6,806 nt of DNA from JAHIVN01 sp018816645 (GCA_043816305.1 JBDRHZ010000038.1:1-6806); one strand, 5' to 3'. Shown: positions 1 to 5,785, counted from the first letter of the stretch. Numbers and translations: made by a program. The notes: a model not told the origin generated them from the sequence alone.

Positions 1-180
1 GTAATCCAAGTTCTCATCTATTAGTAGCTTTCTAATCGTTTTCCGTGAGCACATCAATGAGTCTGCGGCCATCGAGATAGTCATTTGTTGAGAAAGGATC
101 CATTGTTTTAGTTGCCTCCTCGCTACTTCTTTGTTGGTAGCATTTTTTATGTAATTTTTGTAAGATATGATTGGAGTCAT
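1..180 (-). CDS. N-terminal part of an HTH protein, possibly a transposase (runs off left edge)
   Basis: Sixty codons are open from an ATG at 180-178 to the window edge with no stop, so this is the 5' end of a longer gene. Residues 35-55 (ISMAADSLMCSRKTIRKLLI) have the spacing and composition of a helix-turn-helix: a small-residue pair (AA) in helix one, and a CSRKTIRKLL recognition helix. The preceding residues 1-34 are basic and helical (NKEVARRQLKQWIL). Such an N-terminal HTH is typical of DDE transposases of the IS481/IS3 type and also of other DNA-binding proteins; without the catalytic part I cannot decide. This ATG is the only usual start after an in-frame UGA 14 codons upstream. No Shine-Dalgarno precedes it. 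It is divergent from the CarD gene. I am fairly sure it is a real gene and unsure of its family. Confidence 0.6.
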   Translation of the reverse strand, partial: MTPIISYKNYIKNATNKEVARRQLKQWILSQQMTISMAADSLMCSRKTIRKLLIDENLDY

Positions 181-204
181 GGTTGAGACATTGGTAATGT
201 AAAG

Positions 205-260
205 TATTACCCAATTCTCTCACCTGGCTCCATTCCTTTGCAAGTCTTAGGTGGGTAATA
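205..260. repeat. Inverted repeat in the divergent intergenic region
   Basis: TATTACCC (205-212) is the exact reverse complement of GGGTAATA (253-260). Nested inside it, CACCT (221-225) is complementary to AGGTG (249-253). The pair lies between the divergent HTH gene and the CarD gene. It could be an operator, an element end, or a hairpin in the leader of the minus-strand gene. Eight-base arms 40 bases apart can occur by chance, so the functional call is weak. Confidence 0.35.
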
Positions 261-286
261 TCTTCCCGATGAGTACACTTGCGAAA

Positions 287-315
287 TTAAAAAAAATCGT
301 AAAATATGCTATCAT
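287..315 (+). promoter_or_regulatory. Extended -10 promoter of the CarD gene
   Basis: TTAAAA (287-292) lies 17 bases before TATCAT (310-315), which matches the -10 consensus at five of six positions. It is preceded by TG at 307-308 with one spacer base, an extended -10. Transcription would start near 322, leaving an AT-rich leader of about 28 bases before the ATG at 350. Confidence 0.55.
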
Positions 316-349
316 GTCGAATAGTTATTCTACTTAGTCTGAAAATAAT

Positions 350-823
350 ATGTTTAAAAGAGGAGAAAAGGTCGTGTATCCGCGTCATGGAGCCGGGAAA
401 GTAGAACAAATTACGACCGAAAGTATTGGAGATAACAAAGCTAAGTACTATAAAATAAAATTCTTTAATTCGCCAGTCACCGTTTCTGTTCCTATTGATA
501 AGGCTAGCGAGCTGGGTCTGCGGCTTCCTCTTTCAAAAACGAATATACGAAAAACCTTAAAAACCCTTAACACACGTGTACGGATAAACAAGAAAACACT
601 CGTGAGTTTGGACAATATTTCAAGAGAGAAATTAAACAGCGGCAAGTTGGAAGACGCTATTGATCTTATGAACCTGCTCAGGTCCCTTGCAAAGCAGAAA
701 GAGGAGGAAAATAAAAACTTCAGTTACTCCTACTCTGACAGACTTGAGGTTGCATCAGAATTTATAAAGTCTGAAATCGCTATCGTTCTGGGAAAGAACG
801 TGCTGAAACGATATGAGGTATAG
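350..823 (+). CDS. carD: CarD/CdnL-family RNA polymerase-binding transcription regulator
   Basis: This 157-residue protein has the usual length and layout of CarD/CdnL. Residues 2-18 (FKRGEKVVYPRHGAGKV) are the family's N-terminal signature, and residues 1-60 form the Tudor-like domain that binds the RNA polymerase beta subunit. Residues 65-157 are a helical DNA-contacting domain with the recognisable REKLNSGKLEDAIDLMNLLR stretch (92-111). Family members stabilise open promoter complexes, often at rRNA promoters, and act in the cytoplasm. Hand alignment to the mycobacterial protein, anchored on the S-G at 97-98, puts Leu84 where family members carry the Trp that wedges into the promoter bubble (Trp85). 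The start is fixed by the conserved FKRGEK next to Met1. There is no Shine-Dalgarno in the short leader. The gene stands alone behind its own promoter. The family call is secure; the mechanistic detail may differ because of the missing Trp. Confidence 0.93.
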   Translation: MFKRGEKVVYPRHGAGKVEQITTESIGDNKAKYYKIKFFNSPVTVSVPIDKASELGLRLPLSKTNIRKTLKTLNTRVRINKKTLVSLDNISREKLNSGKLEDAIDLMNLLRSLAKQKEEENKNFSYSYSDRLEVASEFIKSEIAIVLGKNVLKRYEV

Positions 824-992
824 AAATGACCAATACTCAGCTCCCAATAATCAAGTCTCAAAGACCAGTAATCAGTCATCAACCTCCAATCATTTCAATC
901 CTCGATCATTCGTACTTAATCCGTAAACTGTAACCCTTAGTCCGTAATCCTTAAATCTACACCATTTCGATCAACCCAAGAAATTTTAGCCC
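824..992. repeat. G-poor, short-word repetitive intergenic stretch
   Basis: No gene was found here on either strand. The plus strand is strikingly poor in G: I count 4 G against 19 C in 841-900. It is built of variants of a few words: CCAATACTCAG (830-840), CCAATAATCAA (844-854), CCAGTAATCAG (865-875), and TTAATCCGTAA (916-926) against TTAGTCCGTAA (937-947). The pattern resembles decayed simple repeats that I associate with some uncultured small-genome bacteria; that resemblance is from memory, not from a search. No clear intrinsic terminator for the CarD gene is visible. Confidence 0.5.
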
Positions 993-1064
993 TTACATCG
1001 GTTAGATCGTATAGATCGTCTTAATCATCTAGATCATCTCGTACACTTCGATCATATTAATCGT
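993..1064. repeat. Degenerate 9-bp tandem repeat, eight units
   Basis: The stretch divides without gaps into eight 9-mers: TTACATCGG, TTAGATCGT, ATAGATCGT, CTTAATCAT, CTAGATCAT, CTCGTACAC, TTCGATCAT, ATTAATCGT. Consensus is roughly YTAGATCRT. The sixth unit (1038-1046) is the most diverged. Four units contain the palindrome GATC. It continues the repetitive intergenic region between the CarD gene and the surface protein gene. No reading is proposed for it as a protein, since it is far from any start and in no open frame with coding character. Confidence 0.7.
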
Positions 1065-1189
1065 CTTTCTTTCTTCATTTTCAATTGTTAATTTGTTATT
1101 GCAGCTTGGTCATTCTTAATTTCTGCTCTGTACTCCCAAACCAACCCTATTCTCCAACAGTTCTTGTGATCATTTTATGAAGTGAATAA

Positions 1190-1218
1190 TTTACATTCTT
1201 CACCTCATAATGTATATT
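1190..1218 (+). promoter_or_regulatory. Sigma70-type promoter of the surface protein operon
   Basis: TTTACA (1190-1195, five of six to the -35 consensus) is separated by 17 bases from TATATT (1213-1218, five of six to the -10 consensus). The start would be near 1225, giving a leader of about 34 AT-rich bases to the GTG at 1259. The inverted pair GTGAA (1182-1186) and TTCAC (1199-1203) straddles the -35 box and could be an operator half-site pair; this part is speculative. Confidence 0.6.
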
Positions 1219-1258
1219 GTACCCAGTTTTATAAAGAAAAACTTTTTAATATTTACCT

Positions 1259-3778
1259 GTGAAATCGCTAGCAAAGAAGAAATCAATTAAAGAGCTAATC
1301 GCAATTGGTGCATTTGCCTTGGGCATGCTTCTTCTTATTCTTCCATCCGCGAACAAACAGAAATTACAGGAGCTTCCAGTTACAGGAAACGAACCAAAAC
1401 TCGAAATTGAAATCGCGGTAGATAAAGAGGACGTACAGCGCGACAACCCTTCTGAAGGAGCACAAGAACTTAGTTATAAAATAAAGATAAAAAACACCGC
1501 CCCATGTGTCAAAACACCCTTGAATATAATTCTGGCACTTGATAAATCTGGAAGTATGCTTGATCTTCTGGATGATGCCAAAACTGCAGGCAGCTTACTG
1601 ATAGAAAATCTTGATTTTACAAAGGATAAGGCAGGAATTGTTACGTATGACGAGAATTCATACCTGAATATGCAGTTAAGTGGCAGCAAAGACGATTTAC
1701 TTGATGCCATAAGCTCAACGAGAGCTGGAGGAAACACAAATATCGGCAGTGCACTAGCAAGTGCACGCAATGAGCTAATTTCCACTGACAATAGCAAAGA
1801 TCCATTGCCTGTTATCATTATATTTACAGATGGAAGAGCAAACAAACCTGTCAGCACTGATTATGCTAAGCAATATGCCCTAGATCAAGCAACAGAGACG
1901 AAAAATCGGGGAATACGCATCATTTCTATCGCATACGGAACTTATTCGGACAAAGAACTTATGCAGGAGATAGCATCAAATATTCCTGGCAGCTATTATT
2001 ATGCACCAACCGGTGAAGATATGAAAAAAATCTACCTTGCAATCTCAGAGAACCTGCAGGGAACTTCACCCGATACTAAAGTTGAGGTTGACCTTTCTCA
2101 TACAAGTAATATAGTGGATATTGGATACATTCCGCAGGCATCAAGTTTCTCGAATGCTTTGATTAGCTGGAATCTTGGAACTTTACAGTGTCAAGAATCC
2201 GCTCTTACGAAATTCAATCTAAACATAAATGGAAATGCCTCTGATCTGGACATTATCGATCTGATCGCAACAGTAACAAACTCCACAAATTATTCTGGAC
2301 AGAATGCTTTAAGTAGCAATAATGTTATAACTACAGTACATGCACCGCTCTTTAATATAACCAAAACTGATCACAAAGAGACTGCACTTCCGGGAGAAGA
2401 GTTAGTTTACGAGATCCAAATCGAAAATCTAGGGACAGGAAACGGATACGGTATTTCGGTCACAGATATTCTTCCTGATAAGCAATTTTCTCTGGTTCAA
2501 ACCACTATTAGCGGGAATGGACTGCTAGAAGAAAAGACAATAAATTGGGACAATGAAGGTGCTGGATATGTACTGGACGGAACTTTTGAGCCGACAGGAA
2601 GCTCCTGGCAGAATACAATTAACTTTGGCTTCAATGGTTCAGTCGATCTCGATCTGGCACCAGGTATATACCTGATAGAAAACACTGTTGAGCTCAGCAC
2701 GCTCAACGGATATAGACAAAGTACCGCCGACGAAACAGAAGTCCCCTATGCTCCTGATCTTGAGGTTGTGAAATCCAGCTCCCCGGAGACATATACTTAT
2801 CCGGGAGGTGAAGTTGTATACACACTTACTGTCAGAAATAATGGGAATCTGTCAGCAAAAAACGTTTTGATAACTGATGACTTTGATGAGCATTTTTTGG
2901 TAATAGCCACTGGGCAAGGAGCTATCTATGATGGGAAAATTATTTTTGAAATCGAGAATCTGGATATAGGGGAATCTAAAAGCTTTACATATAAAGCTCG
3001 GGTAGTTGACCCTCTTTCAACCAGCTCACAGATAATTGAGAATATTGCTACTGTAAGTTCTGATGACCCTGACATCGATCCATCAAACAACACAGACCTG
3101 CATGAGGTGATTGCCACGATAGATCCTATACTCAGCATCGATAAAACCTCAAACAAAACCACTTATGCGCTCGATGAGGAAATTGAATATACTATAACGA
3201 TAAAAAACAACAGCAGCGCAAACGCTTACAAACTAGTGCTGGAAGACACTCTCTCTCAGGAGTTCGATTATATCCCTGGGACAGTACTACTCGACGGAGA
3301 GCTATTCGATAACCCTGTGGGAACACATACCTTACTCTGGGAGTTTCCAGAACTTCCACTTGGCGAAACTTACATCTTAAAATATAAAGTCAGAACAAAC
3401 AGCACCTGCGTTCCCGAAAACTATGTCTCTGAGGCAAGTGTAACTTGGAGAAACGATTCTGGAACCATATTTGACCCAGCAAATGATGATTGTATAATTG
3501 CAATAATTGATTCGCAGGATGAGATAGTAATTTCCCCAGAAGAAGAAAGCAGTAACATAATAGAAAGTTTGATAGATGACGTAAAGGTTCTCGGAGCAAG
3601 CCTTGTAAACACCGGAGAAGCACTGATTTATCTCAAAGCATTCGTAGGACTTTTGCTTATCATGCCTCTCCCTCTCATTTTAATATTTGGAAAAGAAAAA
3701 AATAAAAAAGTTAAATCAAGTACAAAAAAACATGGACCCGAAAATAGAAGAACTAAAAAGAAAGATCTCAGAACTTGA
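1259..3778 (+). CDS. Membrane-anchored surface protein: vWA domain plus three DUF11 modules
   Basis: This 839-residue exported protein is probably an adhesin or surface-binding protein. Order of parts: basic N-terminus and a hydrophobic segment (about 12-30) for export; a von Willebrand A domain (about 86-268) with a complete metal-binding MIDAS, D95-x-S97-x-S99, T160 in GGNTNIG and D191 in FTDG; a linker beta region; and DUF11-type beta modules starting near 364, 499 and 624, each with the 'K-T/S...Y.I.I.N' pattern (for example YTLTVRNNGN at 521-530). A C-terminal sorting-like tail follows: LVNTGE (782-787), a membrane helix (about 789-810) and 29 mostly basic residues. Four cysteines (83, 311, 717, 745) could form disulfides. 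GTG is the only plausible start, because an in-frame UAA lies four codons upstream and the next ATG (residue 23) would cut the export signal. No Shine-Dalgarno is visible. Function beyond surface binding is inference. Confidence 0.9.
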   Translation: MKSLAKKKSIKELIAIGAFALGMLLLILPSANKQKLQELPVTGNEPKLEIEIAVDKEDVQRDNPSEGAQELSYKIKIKNTAPCVKTPLNIILALDKSGSMLDLLDDAKTAGSLLIENLDFTKDKAGIVTYDENSYLNMQLSGSKDDLLDAISSTRAGGNTNIGSALASARNELISTDNSKDPLPVIIIFTDGRANKPVSTDYAKQYALDQATETKNRGIRIISIAYGTYSDKELMQEIASNIPGSYYYAPTGEDMKKIYLAISENLQGTSPDTKVEVDLSHTSNIVDIGYIPQASSFSNALISWNLGTLQCQESALTKFNLNINGNASDLDIIDLIATVTNSTNYSGQNALSSNNVITTVHAPLFNITKTDHKETALPGEELVYEIQIENLGTGNGYGISVTDILPDKQFSLVQTTISGNGLLEEKTINWDNEGAGYVLDGTFEPTGSSWQNTINFGFNGSVDLDLAPGIYLIENTVELSTLNGYRQSTADETEVPYAPDLEVVKSSSPETYTYPGGEVVYTLTVRNNGNLSAKNVLITDDFDEHFLVIATGQGAIYDGKIIFEIENLDIGESKSFTYKARVVDPLSTSSQIIENIATVSSDDPDIDPSNNTDLHEVIATIDPILSIDKTSNKTTYALDEEIEYTITIKNNSSANAYKLVLEDTLSQEFDYIPGTVLLDGELFDNPVGTHTLLWEFPELPLGETYILKYKVRTNSTCVPENYVSEASVTWRNDSGTIFDPANDDCIIAIIDSQDEIVISPEEESSNIIESLIDDVKVLGASLVNTGEALIYLKAFVGLLLIMPLPLILIFGKEKNKKVKSSTKKHGPENRRTKKKDLRT

Positions 3779-4382
3779 GAAAAAACTCGATGGGAACGAG
3801 ATTATCCCTAAAAATAAAGTAAAACCGTCAGAAAGTTTTGCCCCGACAAAGACCTTTCTGAAATGGAAATCTCCTTCAAGAGTATTTATCCAAAGGGATA
3901 AGCTTTGGTACCTAAAAGTAGCAACTATAGCGCTCTTGCTCATATTGTTTTTTGCTTTCTTACAGGATTTCATAGTTATCCTTGTGATTTGCATCATCGT
4001 GTTGATAGCTTTTCTACTGGCTTCGATTCCTCCAGAACAAGTCAGCCACTCGATAACCAGCAAAGGAATAAACACTATAGATCGACTATATAAATGGGCG
4101 GAATTAAAACACTTCAGGATAAATAAAAAAGAGAAATATTTAATCGTTAATATTAAAACCTCACTGAAATTTCCTCCTAGACTCGAAATTCTCATCGATC
4201 CAAAAGACGAAGAAAAAGTAGTCAGGCTAGTTGGAAATCGGCTAGAATACGAAGAGGTAGACGCAAAACAAGGATGGTTATCAAAAATGACCGACGGAGA
4301 AGTTATTCAGCCAAAGAAATATTACAAGTTATTTGTAAAAAGCAGTTCCAAGAAGAAGTCCGAGAAAAAAGTAGAAAAGTAG
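3732..4382 (+). CDS. Two-TM protein with coiled-coil start and PH-like cytoplasmic domain
   Basis: This 216-residue membrane protein has a charged coiled-coil-like N-terminus (MDPKIEELKRKISELEKKLD, 1-20), a linker, and two adjacent membrane helices (about 60-78 and 80-99) with a very short turn, so both ends should face the cytoplasm. A beta-rich domain follows (about 104-175, with HSITSKGINTIDRLYKWAEL at 106-125). The pattern of TM pair, then 'I...GI...LY.W..L..F.I' resembles small conserved hypothetical proteins of Patescibacteria, with a fold I would guess to be PH/YcxB-like. The C-terminus is Lys-rich. The gene overlaps the surface protein gene by 47 bases, suggesting one transcript. An in-frame TTG at 3687 would add 15 residues and lengthen the overlap; ATG at 3732 is preferred because it opens the heptad pattern. 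The exact function is unknown. Confidence 0.85.
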   Translation: MDPKIEELKRKISELEKKLDGNEIIPKNKVKPSESFAPTKTFLKWKSPSRVFIQRDKLWYLKVATIALLLILFFAFLQDFIVILVICIIVLIAFLLASIPPEQVSHSITSKGINTIDRLYKWAELKHFRINKKEKYLIVNIKTSLKFPPRLEILIDPKDEEKVVRLVGNRLEYEEVDAKQGWLSKMTDGEVIQPKKYYKLFVKSSSKKKSEKKVEK

Positions 4383-4405
4383 ATTCTTACTTTAGGTCTA
4401 AATTC

Positions 4406-4414
4406 TGATATAAT
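4406..4414 (+). promoter_or_regulatory. Perfect extended -10 promoter for the leader/tRNA-Arg transcript
   Basis: TGATATAAT is an exact extended -10 (TGn followed by TATAAT at 4409-4414). A -35 is poor (TTACTT at 4387-4392, 16 bases away), as is common with extended -10 promoters. Transcription would begin near 4421 and cross the structured region and tRNA-Arg. It lies just after the stop of the two-TM gene. Confidence 0.6.
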
Positions 4415-4481
4415 CTTTCCCAGTCAATTTTCGTTAGTTCTTATGAACTCTTAAGCTCTTTCGAATTTAAGTAAAAAAACA

Positions 4482-4526
4482 AAGCTCAAACGACCCAGAG
4501 GAATTTGACCTTAAAAGGAGGGGATC
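4482..4526 (+). repeat. Direct repeat, copy A (hairpin plus AAGGAGG)
   Basis: By hand count 37 of 45 bases match copy B, 87 bases downstream, with no gaps. Conserved parts are the stem arms AAGCTCAAA and GAATTTGA, and the purine core AAGGAGG (4515-4521). The distal stem arm carries one mismatch (C4485 opposite C4509). Confidence 0.75.
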
Positions 4527-4568
4527 ACATAAGCAGAGATACTACTTTCTGCTCCAGAAATCCGTAAG

Positions 4569-4613
4569 AAGCTCAAATGACCGAAGGGAATTTGAGCTTA
4601 GAAGGAGGAAATC
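4569..4613 (+). repeat. Direct repeat, copy B (perfect hairpin plus AAGGAGG)
   Basis: This is the second copy of the unit at 4482-4526. Here the stem is a perfect 10-bp pair around an 11-base loop, again followed by AAGGAGG (4602-4608). Relative to copy A, T4578 pairs with A4590 and G4596 restores pairing with C4572, so the helix is better formed in this copy. Confidence 0.75.
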
Positions 4614-4678
4614 CTGGAAGCTGAAGTAAAGGACAGCAAAGCTGACACTTTACGTAAGCTGAAAGGAATTTCCGACGT

Positions 4679-4754
4679 GCGCCTGTAGCTCAATGGATAG
4701 AGCACTACTTTGCGGAAGTAGTGGTTGTGAGTTCGAATCTCACCAGGCGCACCA
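4679..4754 (+). tRNA. trnR: tRNA-Arg, anticodon GCG, CCA encoded
   Basis: A complete cloverleaf of 76 bases. The acceptor GCGCCTG (4679-4685) pairs with CAGGCGC (4744-4750). The D stem is GCTC/GAGC (4688-4691/4700-4703), the anticodon stem CTACT/AGTAG (4705-4709/4717-4721) and the T stem GTGAG/CTCAC (4727-4731/4739-4743) with loop TTCGAAT. A discriminator A (4751) is followed by encoded CCA (4752-4754). The anticodon loop TTGCGGA places GCG at 4712-4714, reading CGC (and CGU by wobble). D-loop AATGGATA is typical of tRNA-Arg. Most bacteria use ACG (modified to inosine) for this box, so GCG is unusual. Confidence 0.96.
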
Positions 4755-4779
4755 CGTAGGAAATTGCAAGCAGTTTTGG

Positions 4780-4801
4780 TTCGCCTCGCTTCGCTCGGCA
4801 A
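4780..4801 (+). repeat. REP-like GC-rich palindromic element, left copy
   Basis: A 22-base element begins TTCGCC (4780-4785) and ends GGCAA (4797-4801), with an internal CGCTTCGC. It lies between tRNA-Arg and the following gene in an otherwise AT-rich context. An element with the same ends occurs in opposite orientation after that gene (5766-5785). Confidence 0.5.
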
Positions 4802-4851
4802 CTAATTTGTATTCAATTTTGGGGGAAAGGAAATTTTTAATAATAAGACCT

Positions 4852-5673
4852 ATGACCAAAAAAATATTTATCATAATCGCAGTACTCGCTCTGGTTGTTA
4901 TCGGTGCAATAATTTTTGCGAATCGTGACAATATCAAATCGCCGCTATCGCATCTGACTGGTGAACTAACTGTGCCAGAATATGTGAGTATATTTCTCGC
5001 TTCATCAGCCGAAAATAATGAGAGAGTGCCTGTTTTGGTTTTATCTGCTGTTGCTGGCGGGGGTTGTGATTCTGCCTCGGATTTAGAAACAAATAAGTCA
5101 ATGAATGGTGATACCTTGGTCATTGATATAAAGGGATATAAATTTACCAAAGGCACTAGCGAAGCTTGCCCCGCAGTTATTTTGGAATCAAGAGCCAAAG
5201 TTAGCGTAGATCCCGATTGGCTAAAACAAAATGGTGATAAAGAAATCATATTTAAATTAGGCGAAAAGAATAATAGATATAAAATTTCATATAGTAAATA
5301 TCAAATAACTTTGAGCGAGATTCAGGCAACCAACGTTATCACCAATCGACCAGGATACAATCCCTCTGAAACGCCGGTAACTTTGGAAATAACATTGTAC
5401 CCCATAGATGTTGCTGTTATGTACCTTGCGGGGTCTGTTTCGTCTGCAAAAGACTATAGGCCAGCAATGCGGGATTTTGCCCGAGCAAAAGGATTTATAC
5501 CAGCCGACGAAGTTTATTCTGAACTTGAGCAAAGCGAGAAAAACCAATTTTACGTAGTGCTCAAGAACCACCCTATGCCAGAACCAAATCGTGGCGAATC
5601 GTTGGGTGACTTGCCGGGCGAAAGTGTTGGGGTTTATCTTAAGCAAGTTGTTAGTGATGCAGATCATTATTGA
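4852..5673 (+). CDS. Exported or membrane-anchored protein, unrecognised family
   Basis: The 273-residue product starts MTKKIFIIIAVLALVVIGAI: a short basic stretch and one strong hydrophobic helix (about 5-23) with no evident signal peptidase motif, so it is probably anchored with the rest outside. No lipobox cysteine follows the helix. The mature part is mixed alpha/beta with two cysteines, C72 in AGGGCDS and C106 in SEACPAV, that could form a disulfide. The C-terminal third is polar, with YRPAMRDFARAKGFIPADEV (202-221). I do not recognise the family and assign no function. The open frame extends back into the tRNA, but the extra 53 residues (tRNA and REP-like sequence) are not credible; ATG at 4852 directly precedes the export helix. 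A G-rich GGGGGAAAGG run lies too far upstream to be a normal Shine-Dalgarno. The gene sits between two REP-like palindromes and may be an acquired cassette. Confidence 0.8.
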   Translation: MTKKIFIIIAVLALVVIGAIIFANRDNIKSPLSHLTGELTVPEYVSIFLASSAENNERVPVLVLSAVAGGGCDSASDLETNKSMNGDTLVIDIKGYKFTKGTSEACPAVILESRAKVSVDPDWLKQNGDKEIIFKLGEKNNRYKISYSKYQITLSEIQATNVITNRPGYNPSETPVTLEITLYPIDVAVMYLAGSVSSAKDYRPAMRDFARAKGFIPADEVYSELEQSEKNQFYVVLKNHPMPEPNRGESLGDLPGESVGVYLKQVVSDADHY

Positions 5674-5724
5674 TATTTCTAATTGAAATTTGCCGCCAAA
5701 GAAAAACTTGAAATTGTCATCTGT

Positions 5725-5750
5725 GCGGCTCCGCCGCGTTTTCGGATTTT
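5725..5750 (+). terminator. Probable intrinsic terminator after the exported-protein gene
   Basis: GCGGC (5725-5729) and GCCGC (5733-5737) form a 5-bp all-GC stem around TCC. It is followed by TTTT at 5739-5742 and again at 5747-5750. The stem is short and the T-run interrupted, so termination may be partial. It lies 52 bases after the stop. Confidence 0.45.
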
Positions 5751-5765
5751 CGCTGGGAGCTTTCC

Positions 5766-5785
5766 TTGCCGCCGCGAGCGGCGAA
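5766..5785 (-). repeat. REP-like GC-rich palindromic element, right copy
   Basis: GCCGC (5768-5772) and GCGGC (5778-5782) pair around CGCGA, extended by a T-G and a T-A pair. Read on the minus strand it begins TTCGCC and ends GGCAA, the same ends as the element at 4780-4801, so the pair flanks the exported-protein gene in inverted orientation. Confidence 0.5.

Larger units (their letters stand above)
4421..4678 (+). ncRNA. Predicted structured non-coding leader ahead of tRNA-Arg
   Basis: No canonical ORF lies here, but the strand can fold into a series of hairpins: AGTTC-TTAT-GAACT (4436-4449); repeat hairpin A1 (4482-4490 with 4504-4512, one mismatch); A2, AGCAGA with TCTGCT (4532-4537/4548-4553); B1, a perfect 10-bp stem AAGCTCAAAT with ATTTGAGCTT (4569-4578/4590-4599); and B2, GTAAAG with CTTTAC (4626-4631/4648-4653) enclosing CAGC-AAA-GCTG. 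After A1 and again after B1 comes AAGGAGG (4515-4521, 4602-4608). It may be a processed tRNA leader, a small RNA, or a relic of repeats. The folds are read by eye and no energies were computed. Confidence 0.45.

Noticed and set aside
32..223. Minus-strand 63-residue frame at the left edge
   Set aside because: It overlaps in another frame the open HTH gene (1-180), which has a recognisable domain and runs off the edge.
993..1064. CRISPR array
   Set aside because: Units are 9 bases, contiguous and diverged, with no spacers.
3716..4195. Minus-strand 159-residue frame
   Set aside because: It is antisense to the two-TM protein, whose TM and coiled-coil pattern on the plus strand is coherent; the antisense product is Ser/Phe-rich, as expected of a shadow.
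4471..4629. Open frame of 52 codons through both AAGGAGG repeats
   Set aside because: The repeats are 87 bases apart, so the frame is kept, but there is no ATG, GTG or TTG in frame and the product is Arg/Lys-rich low complexity; differences between the copies change amino acids freely.
4598..4801. Minus-strand 67-residue frame containing a GEIRTHNHYFRK stretch
   Set aside because: It is the antisense translation of tRNA-Arg and flanking sequence, a well-known source of spurious protein entries.
4693..4851. 53-residue N-terminal extension of the exported protein
   Set aside because: It translates the tRNA and the REP-like element; the export helix follows directly after the ATG at 4852.
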